Assembly (NCBI GenBank): GCA_030248065.1
Contig: JASAMV010005045.1
Coordinates: 1-64,000 of the forward strand
Direction: 5' to 3'
Length of the DNA: 64,000 nucleotides
Source: Rhynchonema sp. JSB1_4
Lineage: Eukaryota > Nematoda > Chromadorea > Monhysterida > Xyalidae
The first letter of the stretch is position 1. Each line of letters opens with the position of its first letter. A program made the translations under genes and the position numbers. The notes below the pieces were generated by a model. The model made no database searches and was not told the DNA's origin. It was given only the letters and a program-made list of their open reading frames with translations. Of the stretch, positions 41,301 to 50,017 are shown piece after piece.

Positions 41301-42887
41301 CCGATTTTCACCCCGGTGCAGTAGGTATCCCCCGATTTTGCACCAAAGGTGCCAATTTTTGACCAAAATGGGTGTAAAGTCAGTGGTTCTTCACGATTCC
41401 ACACATAATAAAAACATGACAATTTCTCACCCAAAAACGTAACCCCCAACCCCCCAGGCCGTCCGCTCTGGTACCGTAGGTATCCCCCCTCTCTGAGCCC
41501 GGCACCGAAGGTATCCCCCTCCCCCTCCGTCCAGAGTACCTCCAACACTGCCAGGAACAGTGTAGTGGCAGGCAGATGGTTGCAAGGTACCCTTGGGGGG
41601 ATGGATCCAGATGGTTGCAAGCATAGTAGTGGCTGGGGGGGGGGTTGGGGGGGGGGTTACCCCCCCCCCCCTCTCAGTACTGACCAACCACAAAACCCCA
41701 GGGGGGGTGGGGGGGGGGGGAGTACTTACCTCTCACAACTCCAAATCATACCTCTCACAAGCAATTTTATACCTTTTTAAGGCAAAAATCGGTGTTTTTC
41801 TACCTTATTTTCCCAAAAATCGCGCGCTTCGCGCGCAAACCCACCCATTAAACCTATTTTTAGGCGATTTTCGGCGAAAATTTTGAAAAAGTACTATTTT
41901 TACCTCAATTTTTGGCCAAAATTGTATCACAAAAACGGTGTTTTTTCGCCTTTTTGGGTGACCAAAATCATACCTCTCACGCTTCCGGTCCCAACCCCGC
42001 ATCATACTTACCTCCCACACATGGGCCTGCCACTACACTGGTTGCAAGGTACCCCCTACCCAGCCTCCGCAAGGTTGCAAGGTACCCTAAGGCAGTGTAG
42101 TTCCTGGGGGGGAGGGGGACCCCCCAAGGTACACTAATTTCCCCGACCAAGGTACACTAGTATAGTAGTACACTAATTTCCCCTCCGGGTACACTAATTT
42201 CACCAATTTTTGCCTAAAATGGCCATTTTTTGGCCTAAAATGGGCATTTTTAGGCCTAAAATGTGTGATCTTTAGGTCAATGTTCTCAAAAGTCGCCAAA
42301 ATACCCTTTTTATGAAGATTTTTCCAAAAAGGGGTAAAAATCGGTCAAATTTTCCACCTCAAAAAGTGACTTTTCCTGATTTTGGGTCTTCCCCCCCTTC
42401 CCCCCAGGGAGGTACACTAATTTCCCCTCCGAAAAAGTAGGGAGGTACACTAATTTCCCCGCCGGACCAGGAACTACACTGCCCTTAGGGTCCGAAAAAA
42501 GGGTGTTTTTTGCATGCATTGTACTGGAAAATTGGCCAAAAAATTGGTACTTTTTTGCATTTTGGCCGAAAATTCGCCTAAAATAGCTATTATATGGAGG
42601 TTTTGAAGACGAAAAATACCCAGTTTTGACTATGAAGCCATAATTTGATGGTTGCAAGGTACCCTCCGGGATGGTTGCAAGGTACCTCCCCTTCCCCCAT
42701 CCCCCAAGGGGTGGTTGCAAGGTACCTACCCCTTAGGGGGGAATACCCCATCCCCCTACCACTACAGTGGCCAGGAACTACACAGAACCCCACCCACCCA
42801 AATCACCCCAGTGAAAAATAGAACCCCCGGGTTCCATTTCCGACAATAAGGTATGAAGCAAATGCCCACCTGAGTTGCTTCATCCAT
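23351..42887 (-). CDS. ANLN: Anillin (actin/septin-binding cytokinesis scaffold), about 25 exons
   Basis: Exons in transcript order: 42870-42887 (tentative, MDEATQ), 38474-38615, 37774-37946, 36695-36877, 36219-36381, 35710-35828, 35436-35517, 35006-35260, 34640-34698, 34156-34368, 33702-33907, 33332-33441, 31760-31890, 31007-31253, 29649-29842, 28785-28955, 28186-28290, 27359-27471, 26845-26930, 26156-26328, 25789-25888, 24947-25152, 24379-24489, about 23820-23970, 23351-23468. Phases agree except at the last junction. Total is about 1,200 residues; human anillin has 1,124. The N-terminal half is low complexity, with an [10 protein letters not shown] start region, a [10 protein letters not shown] segment and an FYRSQ motif like the human one. 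From about residue 823 comes the anillin homology domain ([16 protein letters not shown], then [22 protein letters not shown] and [17 protein letters not shown]). The C-terminal PH domain reads [14 protein letters not shown] and YPDDEENK, ending in WNPDM. Anillin links RhoA, actin, myosin II and septins at the cleavage furrow. Confidence 0.93.
24186..24376. mobile_element. GGCAAAC-type MITE, copy 3, abutting an ANLN splice donor
   Basis: Full-length copy with inverted ends AAAGGCAAACTACACC. On the minus strand it begins directly after the GT of the donor of exon 24379-24489. The rest of that 408-bp intron (about 24000-24140) is largely a second, GTCGTCAA-type MITE with a GCGCTCATTT core, so the intron is almost wholly transposon-derived. 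Confidence 0.85.
26580..26680. repeat. CGGGCCGGGCC word-array fragment in an ANLN intron
   Basis: Five or more (T)CGGGCCGGGCCGG words, last one inverted, resembling the arms of the larger element at 49122-51001. Non-coding. Confidence 0.6.
28556..28660. mobile_element. GTCGTCAA-type MITE fragment
   Basis: GTGGTCAAATCAAGTCGTC at the left and the CTCGCGCTCATTTGAGGCT core, in the ANLN intron before exon 28186-28290; right end decayed. Confidence 0.6.
29884..30045. mobile_element. GGCAAAC-type MITE, copy 4
   Basis: Left end AAAGGCAAACTACACCAAC, right end GTTGGTGTAG with the last bases lost. Interior matches the other copies. It lies close to the acceptor of ANLN exon 29649-29842. Confidence 0.75.
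30479..30990. mobile_element. hAT-like non-autonomous element with CAGGGTTGGGC ends
   Basis: Inverted ends CAGGGTTGGGCAAAAAACG. Flanked by CACGCAAC (30471-30478) and TACGCAAC (30991-30998), an 8-bp duplication with one mismatch. The subterminal regions repeat AAAACGTTTTTTT words. It sits 16 bp inside the donor of ANLN exon 31007-31253. No open frame of note. Confidence 0.85.
31375..31560. mobile_element. Truncated CAGTGGTGTCGTTGGG element
   Basis: Begins with CAGTGGTGTCGTTGGGGG, the tip of the complete element at 51100-51534, followed by a G run and a short body; no matching right end. It is in the ANLN intron between exons 31760-31890 and 31007-31253. Confidence 0.5.
31565..31682. mobile_element. 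GTCGTCAA-type MITE, decayed
   Basis: Contains TGATCAAATCAGCTCATC, the TCGTGCTCATTTGGGGCTG core and TTGACGACAAGATGTGACG. Same family as 62680-62809. Confidence 0.6.
37450..37681. mobile_element. Inverted-repeat element with GTGTAAAGGTC words, ANLN intron 3
   Basis: Two arms of about 105 bp are inverted copies of each other around a short spacer. The outer tip is GGGTGATATTTTCGAAACGG at the left and its inverse at the right. Each arm repeats the word CGGTGTAAAGGTC. No coding potential. Confidence 0.8.
38985..39540. mobile_element. Foldback element with two diverged arms
   Basis: Arms of about 240 bp, inverted and about 25-30 percent diverged. Outer tips are GGCCCCGCCGCTATTG-like and its inverse CAATAGCGGCAGGCCC. 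The inner sequences are GGCGGGTTACGGTAG / CTACCGTAACGCGCCGCC. Both arms stay open in the corresponding frame: plus-strand [19 protein letters not shown] and minus-strand [19 protein letters not shown], with a shared DIDAL further on. Whether this was ever a protein is unclear. Confidence 0.75.
40075..40488. mobile_element. GGTACCTTGCAACC word element (array member 1)
   Basis: Starts CAGTGTAGTGGCTGGG, ends GCCACCACACTG, bounded on both sides by CCAGGAAC (40067-40074, 40489-40496). Repeats the word GGTACCTTGCAACC near both ends and carries an AAAATCGCGCGC centre. Confidence 0.8.
40497..40896. mobile_element. GGTATCTCGAGTC word element (array member 2)
   Basis: Starts CACTGTACTGGCTGGG, ends GCCACCACACTG, bounded by CCAGGAAC on both sides. 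The words GGTATCTATCTCGAGTC, GGTATCTCGAGTC and relatives repeat at both ends. A relative lies at about 52990-53900. Confidence 0.8.
40905..41550. mobile_element. GTACAGTAGGTATCCCCC word element (array member 3)
   Basis: Starts CAGTGTTGGAGGTGG, ends CCTCCAACACTG, bounded by CCAGGAAC (40897-40904, 41551-41558). Same family as 44430-44906. A further element with CAGTGATGTAGCTACCC and GCTACCCCATTG ends (about 40972-41288) is nested inside. Confidence 0.8.
41622..42040. mobile_element. CATACCTCTCAC word element
   Basis: Ends CATAGTAGTGGCTGG and GCCACTACACTG with a perfect 8-bp duplication GTTGCAAG (41614-41621, 42041-42048). The duplicated bases are part of the host element's own word. Repeats CATACCTCTCAC/CTCTCACAA words and has an ATCGCGCGCTTCGCGCGC centre. 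Confidence 0.9.
42093..42481. mobile_element. Family A element, copy 2 (AATTTCCCC word)
   Basis: Intact 389-bp copy, tips CAGTGTAGTTCCTGG / CCAGGAACTACACTG, flanked by CCCTAAGG and CCCTTAGG (one mismatch). Five GTACACTAATTTC words, three at the left and two at the right. The body has TTTTTAGGCCTAAAATG and CAAAAGTCGCCAAAATACCC. Confidence 0.9.
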
Positions 42888-43490
42888 AACTTCAATAACT
42901 TCGATTTTGGTGGTGACAATAAAGGAAAGGACAGTCGGATTCCTCGATCGATTGATCCGCTTCTTGGTCTGAAAATCGGGCAGGGCCGGAGATTTGGGGA
43001 ATCGGGCCGGGATTTTGGGCACTCCTGGTACGAAAATGTGGTTTAAGCCAAGGGATTGCCGTAAAAACATTTCTTATGGTTTTCATGTTCGCTGAAAACG
43101 AATATGAGATCAATTTTAGCGTTGTAAGCAAAGTCTAAAACCTCACAACCTACACCAGCAAAGTGGCACCTTCAACGCAAGAAGCGCTCGTGTGCCACCC
43201 AGTGTAGTACTTGGTCAGGGTGTTGACGATAGACAGAATGGTACCCGAAATATGTTGACGATAGATAGATGACCCAAGTCCGAAATCTGGGGGGGGGGGT
43301 CGACCCAAACTTGTTGACGATAGATGGTGGGGGGGTGGGTAGCCAAAAATCAAGGTACAGTATAGTGCACTAAGCAGGTAATAATGCTTAAAGCGGGAGT
43401 CCAGGCAGTAAGGTCCGGTCACCAAACTTGCCGAAAACTTCAGATCCGTTTGTCGCAATTCATGTGAATATAATGCAGTTTATATGAAAT
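42888..43490. other. Upstream of ANLN; partial GTTGACGATAGATAGAT element
   Basis: Nothing coding recognised. If the 18-nt first exon is right, the ANLN 5' untranslated region and promoter fall here. A fragment with AGTGTAGTACTTGGTCAGGG and GTTGACGATAGATAG words (about 43200-43400) matches the left part of 51588-52049. Confidence 0.45.
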
Positions 43491-43493
43491 CGG

Positions 43494-43905
43494 TGGTCTC
43501 AGTATCGACCGAGAACGATATCGTCAAAGGTACCAACCCAGGAGTATAAAATATTCCGGACCAGCTGCCCAAAAGCGACATTTATAACGCGTGAGGATAG
43601 GTCACCAATCTCTTTTTATTCGCTGGGTTACGGTAGGACAGCCCAAACCAGCGTGGTCATCAAGCATTTTGTTCCCCAAATGTTAGTGCGCTTATCTACT
43701 GATGGTGAGTTGGCACGTGTGGAACATTTTTCTACCCAGTGCAGTTCTGAAACTACCGTAACCCAGTGAATAAAGAGATTAGCGACCTATCTTCACACGC
43801 TATAAATGTCATTTTTGGGCAGCTGGTCCGAAATTTATTTTGTTCCCGAGTTGGTACCTTTGACGACACTGTTCTCGGTCGATACTGCTTCAATCAAAGT
43901 TCTGT
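43494..43905. mobile_element. Foldback element, arms about 145 bp
   Basis: The left arm (GTATCGACCGAGAACG, GGTACCAAC, CCGGACCAGCTGCCCAAAA, CTGGGTTACGGTAG) reappears inverted at 43745-43905, with a loop of about 110 bp. The inner tip GGGTTACGGTAG is shared with the foldback at 38985-39540. No coding. Confidence 0.8.
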
Positions 43906-44036
43906 AAATGGGATTGTATTCGGATTAATGTCGACTAGAACCTGTGAAAAGTTGAACAAGTTTGGCGCAATGCCCCCACTGCCTGGACCCCCGCATTAAA
44001 TATTAATAAAAATGTACTCAGTAAATCTATAGTGCC

Positions 44037-44170
44037 TATATATGAAAAAAAAACGTTTTTTTCCTGGTGAAAACGGAAAAAACCGTTTTTTTCCGGAGCC
44101 AGATTAATTTCCTCCAAAACAAATAACCGAAAAAATTACCGGTAAATTATTTTTCGTAGAAAAATGTGTT
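44037..44170. repeat. AAAACCGTTTTTT word-array fragment
   Basis: Repeated GGAAAAAACCGTTTTTTTCC-type words, a fragment of the family represented complete at 55072-55437. Confidence 0.5.
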
Positions 44171-44429
44171 TTCTTGGTCTAAAATGGCGAAAAATTTTCT
44201 TGAGAGGATAAATGTTACATGTTCTTCATGTTACAAAATCGATTAAAAAGAGGCTAAAACAAGTGAAAACAAGGTTTTATCGCCTTATCGGGCCAACAAT
44301 ACACGCGCGGCACTTGTTAAGCCCCAAACAAGCAAAAAACTGCCTAAAAGTAGGTGTTTCGCCCATCGGGAGATAGAGTTCACAGAAAACCAAACGGAAT
44401 CCAACTCTGGGTTTCTCTTTCGTTCAACT

Positions 44430-44906
44430 CAGTGTTGGAGGTGGGGGTGGGGGTTTGGGGGGGTAGCCCCCCAGTACAGTAGGTATCCCCCCTCGCCTGG
44501 TACAGTAGGTATCCCCCCCGATGTTTGGCATGGTACAGTAGGTATCCCCCCCCCGGATTTGCACCCCGGTACAGTAGGTATCCCCCCCCCCCCCCCGATT
44601 TTGCCTCAAAAGTGCCAATTTTTGACCAAAATGGCCAAAATTAGTGTAAAATCAGTGGTTTTTACCTCAAATTACCCCAAATTCGCGCGCTGCGCGCGCA
44701 AATACTACGTTTTCACACGATTCCACACATAATAAACACATAAAAAAATTTCACCCCAAAACCTAACCCCCCCCCCCAACCCCCCAAACCCCCCCCCCCT
44801 GGGTACATAACCCCCCCCCAGGCCATCGGCTCTGGTACAGTAGGTATCCCCCCCTCTCCGAGCGCGGTACAGTAGGTATCCCCCCTCCAGAGTACCTCCA
44901 ACACTG
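44430..44906. mobile_element. GTACAGTAGGTATCCCCC word element
   Basis: 477 bp with tips CAGTGTTGGAGGT / ACCTCCAACACTG and a perfect 8-bp duplication GTTCAACT (44422-44429, 44907-44914). At least six GTACAGTAGGTATCCCCC words at the two ends, inverted relative to each other, and a centre with CGCGCGCTGCGCGCGC. Confidence 0.93.
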
Positions 44907-45199
44907 GTTCAACTTTTGGCTCAGACTTCAATTCAGGCTTAGGCTTAGAAAATTATTATTTGTTTATATATTGTTATTTATTTATATTATATTATATTAT
45001 TATTTATTATATGTATATCTCATTATCTGGGAAAATTTTGACTTTTTGGTCGTTCAAAATAATGATGAAAGTGCTTTTCTATCATTTGAGAAACAAGTTC
45101 AGTTGTCAGGCATGACACTCGAACGAATTTCTGATCATAAACCATCAATTTGAGGAAAAAACTAGACATAATTAGACAAATTATGGGTCATTTTGGTAT

Positions 45200-45370
45200 T
45201 GCCTAAATGGAATCGCACCCACCCAATACCCAATACCCAATACCAAGCGCGCCACCCAATACCCAATACCAATACCAGGTATTGGGTTAGTATTGGGTAC
45301 CCAATACCAGGTATTGGGCATTGGGTGGTATTGGGTATGGGTATATTGGGTATTGTGCCCATGCCTAGTT
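45200..45370. repeat. ACCCAATACC word-array fragment
   Basis: Dense ACCCAATACC / GGTATTGGGT words arranged in opposite orientations around the middle; a small relative of the elements at 46258 and 49165. Confidence 0.65.
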
Positions 45371-45439
45371 TCGCGTCAGTTGGATTCCGTTTGTGTGAAT
45401 TCTATCTCCGCGTGTTTCGCCCTTCGGAATTCCTTAAGT

Positions 45440-45925
45440 ACCGGTAATTTATTTGGTGTTTTTTAGAAAAAAAAATATAATCTCTGATCCTGCCTATACT
45501 TGCGGGCCGGAAAAAAACCGTTTTTTTCGGAAAAAACCGAAAAAAAACCGTTTTTTTTCCGAGGCCCGGAAAAATACGTTTTTATTTTTCCGGAAATTTT
45601 TCCAAGTGGCAACTTTTGGAAAAAAACGGTTTTTTTCAAAAATTTCCGAGATATTTTCAAGGGTTGCGAAAGGATGTTGTCAAAACCAACCAATGTAAAT
45701 CAGTGCTAAACAGTTCAAAATGAGCACTTTTTAATCTCCAAGTGCATTTTTAGCCCGTTTCAGGCCATTTCCAGCGCAGACAAAATTTTCTCAAAAATAG
45801 GCGTTTTTGGACCGTGGGTATCCTTAAGTACTGGAAAAATATTTGAAAAAAAAAACGGTTTTTTTTCGAAAAAAACGGTTTTTTTTCAAAAATATATTTT
45901 GCGGAAAAATACGCAAGTATAATGG
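45440..45925. repeat. AAAACCGTTTTTT word-array element
   Basis: Multiple AAAACCGTTTTTTT words on both sides of a core with GCCCGTTTCAGGCC. Ends CTTAAGTAC and TACGCAAGTATA were not matched to a target duplication. Open frames over it are low-complexity Phe/Lys artefacts. Confidence 0.6.
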
Positions 45926-46784
45926 CAGCAGTGCCTGATCCCAAAATCTGGTTACCGTATTGTCGGAAATAGAACCCGGGGGGTCTATTTTGTCACTGGG
46001 GTCATTTTGGGGGGGGTTCAATTTATGGGGGGGGGTCAATTATTGGGGGGGTTATATTTTTCATTTGGCCCCCCGACGAAAAAAATCATTGTTAATAATG
46101 CCCATAAAAATGGCTTGTTTTCGGTATTTTCTAACTTCAACAGCGGCAATTATGCTTAAAAAGCTGTATTCTGTTGTGCACGCAAGCTCAAACAACGTTT
46201 GACACAACAACACAGCCCTACCATACCACTAATCTGTGGTACGGTGAAGGTTGGGGGTAGGCCTGGGCACAATACCACTTTTGACACCCAATACCAATAC
46301 CCAATACCAATACCGGCCCTGTACCAATACCCAATACCAATACCAAATTGGTGACCCAATACCAATACCCAATACCAATACCGGGTCAGACCCAATACCA
46401 ATACCAATACCCAATACCAGATCAATACTACTGAAGTGTTTGGTATTGGGTTTGGTATTGGGTTGGTATTGGTATTGAGTATTGGGTATTGGTCTTAGTA
46501 TTGGTTTGGTATTGGGTTTTTGGTCTGGTATTGGGTTGGTATTGGGTTTGGTATTGGTTTGGTATTGGGTTTTGAGTCAGGTATTGGGTTTGGTATTGGT
46601 TTGGTATTGGGTTTTTCTGGATTAGTATTGGGTATTGGTTTTGACCCAATACCTGGGCAAACCCAATACCAATACCCAATACCAATACCAGGCCAGCTTC
46701 AATACCAATACCCAATACCCAATACCAGAATTAGACCCAATACCAATACCAAACACTGGTATTGGTATTGGTATTGGGTGGTAT

Positions 46785-47930
46785 CAGTGTAGTTCCTGGG
46801 GGGGGGGGGAGGGGGGGGGGGGTCCCCCCCCTCCCCTAAGGTACACTAACCGCCGCGACCAAGGTACACTAGTACACTAACCGCCGCGCCAGGTACACTA
46901 ACCGCCTCAATTTTTGCCTAAAATTGGCATTTTTAGGCCTAAAATGGGCATTTTTAGGCCTAAAATGAGTGATTTTTAGGTCAATGATGTCAAAAGTCGC
47001 CAAAATACCCTTTTTATGAAGAATTTTTTCCAAAAAGGGGCAAAAATCGGTCAAATTTTCGGGAACGTAATTCGTGGACCGGCCGACCGCTGACCGGTAC
47101 ATTTAGCTACGGTAGCTATAGCACAGGCAGCATAGCTACCGTAACCCATATTTCCGATAGCAGGACATTCCCACACGCACACGGTTAACGGAGTTGCCGT
47201 TAGCGGGCTCCGTCCGCTGCTCCAGCTTGCAGAACATTCCCACACGGTTAACGGAGTTGCCGTTAGCGGGCTCCGTCCGCTGCTCCAGCTTGCAGAGCAT
47301 TCCCACACGGTTAATGGAGTTGCCGTTAGCGGGCTCCGTCCGCTGCTCCAGCTTGCAGAACATTCCCACACGGTTAACGGAGTTGCCGTTAGCGGGCTCC
47401 GTCCGCTGCTCCAGCTTGCAGAACATTCCCACACGGTTAACGGAGTTGCCGTTAGCGGGCTCCGTCCGCTGCTCCAGCTTGCAGAACATTCCCACACGGT
47501 TAACGGTGTTGCCGTTAGCGGGCTCCGTCCGCTGATCCAGCTTGCACAAGATTTCCACGCGGTAAACGACGTTGCCGTTAGCGAACTCCGTCCGCTGATT
47601 CAGCTTGCAGAACATTCCCACACGGTAAATGATGTTGCCGTTATCGGAGTCCGTCCGCTAATCCAGCTTGCAGAACATTCCCACACGGTTAACGGTGTTG
47701 CCGTTAGCGGGCTCCGTCCGCTGCCTGTGCTATAGCTACCGTAGCTAAATGTACCGGTCAGCGGTCGGCCGGTCCACGAATTACGGCCCCAAATTTTCTA
47801 CCCCAAAAAGTGACTTTTTCCTGGATTTGGGTCTTCCCCCCCCCCTTCCCCCCCAGGGAGGTACACTAACCGCCGCACGGAAAAAAGGGGTAGGTACACT
47901 AACCGCCGCGCCGGACCAGGAACTACACTG
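46785..47930. mobile_element. Family A element, copy 3 (AACCGCCGC word; interrupted)
   Basis: Tips CAGTGTAGTTCCTGG / CCAGGAACTACACTG; perfect 8-bp duplication GGTGGTAT (46777-46784, 47931-47938). Same body as the 42093 copy, but all five words read GTACACTAACCGCC. Interrupted by the element at 47061-47790. Confidence 0.93.
47061..47790. mobile_element. Long-TIR element with 63-bp minisatellite core
   Basis: Terminal inverted repeats of about 70 bp (CGTAATTCGTGGACCGGCC inward through CGGTAGCTATAGCACAGGCAG), perfect 8-bp duplication AAATTTTC (47053-47060, 47791-47798). The core (about 47160-47722) is about nine tandem 63-bp units containing GGAGTTGCCGTTAGCGGG; the last three or four are diverged. 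Because 63 is a multiple of three, long repeat frames exist on both strands, but none looks like a real protein. Confidence 0.92.
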
Positions 47931-47967
47931 GGTGGTATTGGTATTGGGTATTGGGTATTGTGCCCAC

Positions 47968-48827
47968 CAATGGTGTGGCTGGGGGGGGGGGGTGTGGGGG
48001 GGGGTCCCCCCCCCCCAAGGTACAGTAGGTAGGTTGCCGCCCCTCGCCTGGTACAGTAGGTAGGTTGCCGCCCCTCCCCTGGTACAGTAGGTAGGTTGCC
48101 GCCCCACCTAACTTTTCACCCAAAACATTCATTTTTGGCTTAAAATTGCATAAAATTAGCGTATTTGTCTGCAAATAGGCAAAAAATCGCGCGCTGCGCG
48201 CGAAATTAGTGTTTTAGGCCACATTTTCGTCAGTATTTAGACATAAAAAATTTCGGTTTCCAGATGACCCCCCCCCCAAGTGGTACGACCCCCCTCCTCG
48301 CTCGGCTGGTACAGTAGGTAGGTTGCCGCCCCGCATTTTGGGTGGTACAGTAGGTTGCCGCCCCGCCGGGGTACCGTAAAAACCTAAATAGAAGGGGGGG
48401 GGCTCTATTAACTCACTGACCCCATTTTGGGGGGGCTCTATTACGGGGGGGGCTCTATTCCGGGGGGGCCTCTATTAATTCACTGACCCGAACCTGAAAA
48501 TTGTTCCCAGAAACACCCCAAAAACCCCTAACAACGGGTTTGAAAGGATGTTTTTTCGCTTGCAACCGCATTTATTCGTGTCTATTCGTCAATAGGAGGC
48601 GTATTATGTGCTCTGAACAAACAACAAACGTACATAAATGTACCTGTACACCACTATCAAGCCTTAATACACTACAGTATAGGGGGATGTTACTTTGGGG
48701 GGGGGGTCTTATTTCGGGGGGGGGGGGGCTCTATCAATTCACTGACCCCTTTTTGGGGGGCGGTATTACGGGGGGGCTCTATTCCGGGGGGGGCTGTACT
48801 TAGGTTTTTACGGTAGCTACACCACTG
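47968..48827. mobile_element. GTACAGTAGGTAGGTTGCCG word element (interrupted)
   Basis: Ends CAATGGTGTGGCTGG and AGCTACACCACTG; perfect 8-bp duplication GTGCCCAC (47960-47967, 48828-48835). Words GTACAGTAGGTAGGTTGCCG at both ends, centre ATCGCGCGCTGCGCGCGAAA. Interrupted near its right end by 48374-48813. Confidence 0.9.
48374..48813. mobile_element. TA-flanked element with CCGTAAAAACCTAA ends
   Basis: Inverted ends CCGTAAAAACCTAAATA / TACTTAGGTTTTTACGG, flanked by TA. Subterminal GGGGGGCTCTATT words alternate with CACTGACCCC. Youngest insertion in its branch of the nest. Related arms surround the element at 51100-51534. Confidence 0.85.
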
Positions 48828-49164
48828 GTGCCCACCCATAGTTGGGGGTGGGGTTCTATTAATGGGGGGGTCAATTAATGGGGGGGGTTATATTTTTGAT
48901 TTCGAGCCATTTAGGGGGGGGGGTTCAATTAATGGGGGGGGGTCAATTAATGGCGGGGTTCTATTTCCGACAATACGGTAGTTAAGTTAAATTAAAACTC
49001 TGGTTTGAATTATTCAAGCTCGATTACGGTAACGTGTAACCCCTCCTTGACACGTCAGGACCATAGCGCAACCTGGGGACCCCGTTCAGTACATGGAGTT
49101 GCTTAAAATAAAATCAGAGGTTAGAGATCGGAAACGGGCCGGGTAAAGTCGGCCCGGCCCGGCC

Positions 49165-49742
49165 TATGGGTGGGCACAATACCCAATACCCAATACCAAT
49201 ACCACCCAATACCAATACCAATACCAGTGTTTGGTATTGGTATTGGGTCTGATTCTGGTATTGGGTATTGGTATTGAAGCTGGCCTGGTATTGGTATTGG
49301 TATTGGGTTTGCCCAGGTATTGGGTCAAAACCAATACCCAATACTAATCCAGAAAAACCCAATACCAAACCAATACCAAACCCAATACCTGACTCAAAAC
49401 CCAATACCAAACCAATACCAAACCCAATACCAACCCAATACCAGGCCAAAAACCCAATACCAAACCAATACTAAGACCAATACCCAATACCCGATACCAA
49501 TACCAACCCAATACCCAATACTCAATACCAATACCAACCCAATACCAAACCCAATACCAGGCACTTCAGTAGTATTGATCTGGTATTGGGTATTGGTATT
49601 GGTATTGGGTCTCGCCCGGTATTGGTATTGGGTATTGGTATTGGGTCACCAATTTGGTATTGGTATTGGGTATTGGTACAGGGCCGGTATTGGTATTGGG
49701 TATTGGTATTGGGTGTCAAAAGTGGTATTGTGCCCAGGCCTA
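49165..49742. mobile_element. ACCCAATACC word element, copy 2 (intact)
   Basis: Ends TATGGGTGGGCACAATACC and GGTATTGTGCCCAGGCCTA, perfect 8-bp duplication GCCCGGCC (49157-49164, 49743-49750), which is also the host's word. Very similar to 46258-46784 in inverse orientation. Protein-like frames rich in Tyr-Trp-Val/Asn-Pro-Ile are artefacts of the word. Confidence 0.93.
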
Positions 49743-50017
49743 GCCCGGCCCGGTCGGCGAAAAGTCCGGCCCGGCCCGGCCCGGCCCGGTGGAGGGCTGC
49801 AGGTCGGCCCGGCCCGGCCCGTTTTGGCTTTGAGGTCGGCCCGGCCCGGCCCGGCCCGGTCAGCCAATTTTCAAGGGCTGAAAACTAAAAAAGTCCAAAA
49901 AGCTGAAAAAAATTCGAAAATTTTCTGCAGAATAGGTACTTGTTTTCACTGGTTGGTACAGCTGGGGCTGGGGGGGAAGGGTAGGTTGGTAGATTGACGC
50001 GCCATCCTGATGCGGTA

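Larger units (their letters stand above)
41559..42770. mobile_element. GGTTGCAAGGTACC word element (array member 4, interrupted)
   Basis: Starts AGTGTAGTGGCAGG, ends CCACTACAGTGG, bounded by CCAGGAAC (41551-41558, 42771-42778). Belongs to the same family as array member 1, with words GGTTGCAAGGTACC. Two younger elements, 41622-42040 and 42093-42481, interrupt it. Confidence 0.8.
39604..42785. mobile_element. Family A element, copy 1 (split by later insertions)
   Basis: Tips CAGTGTAGTTCCTGG and CCAGGAACTACACAG. Perfect 8-bp target duplication AACCCCAC at 39596-39603 and 42786-42793. The body, 39604-39949, has the GGTACACTAATTTCCCC-type word and a TAGGCCTAAAA core. The right tip is separated from the body by the serial insertion array at 40067-42778 and by a short unrelated stretch (about 39950-40066). 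Confidence 0.85.
38761..42851. mobile_element. 4.1-kb TA-flanked element filling ANLN intron 1 (nested interior)
   Basis: Left end CCGTATTTTGTCGGAAATGG and right end CCATTTCCGACAATAAGG, each flanked by TA (38759-38760 and 42852-42853). The left core (about 38815-38985) resembles the core of the element at 45955-48978. Its interior is filled with later insertions listed separately. Removing it would leave ANLN intron 1 at about 163 bp. Confidence 0.75.
46258..48840. mobile_element. ACCCAATACC word element, copy 1 (interrupted)
   Basis: Ends TAGGCCTGGGCACAATACC and TGCCCACCCATA, with a perfect 8-bp duplication GTTGGGGG (46250-46257, 48841-48848). Its own body is 46258-46784 plus 47939-47967 and the last few bases. 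Dozens of CCAATACC words occur. Matches 49165-49742 in inverse orientation. Confidence 0.9.
45955..48978. mobile_element. TA-flanked element, outer shell of a five-element nest
   Basis: Ends CCGTATTGTCGGAAATAG and CTATTTCCGACAATACGG, flanked by TA (45953-45954, 48979-48980). G-rich words such as GGGGTCAATTAATGGGG lie inside each end. Its core (46085-46250) resembles the core at 38815-38985. It contains the insertions at 46258, 46785, 47061, 47968 and 48374. Confidence 0.88.

Noticed and set aside
47051..47621. Repeat proteins of 148 and 161 codons on the minus strand and 113 on the plus
   Set aside because: All come from the 63-bp minisatellite whose length is a multiple of three; no flanking exons or start context support them.
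46229..49997. Long frames rich in Asn-Thr-Gln-Tyr or Gly-Ile-Gly-Tyr-Trp
   Set aside because: They are translations of the ACCCAATACC word array in non-coding elements.
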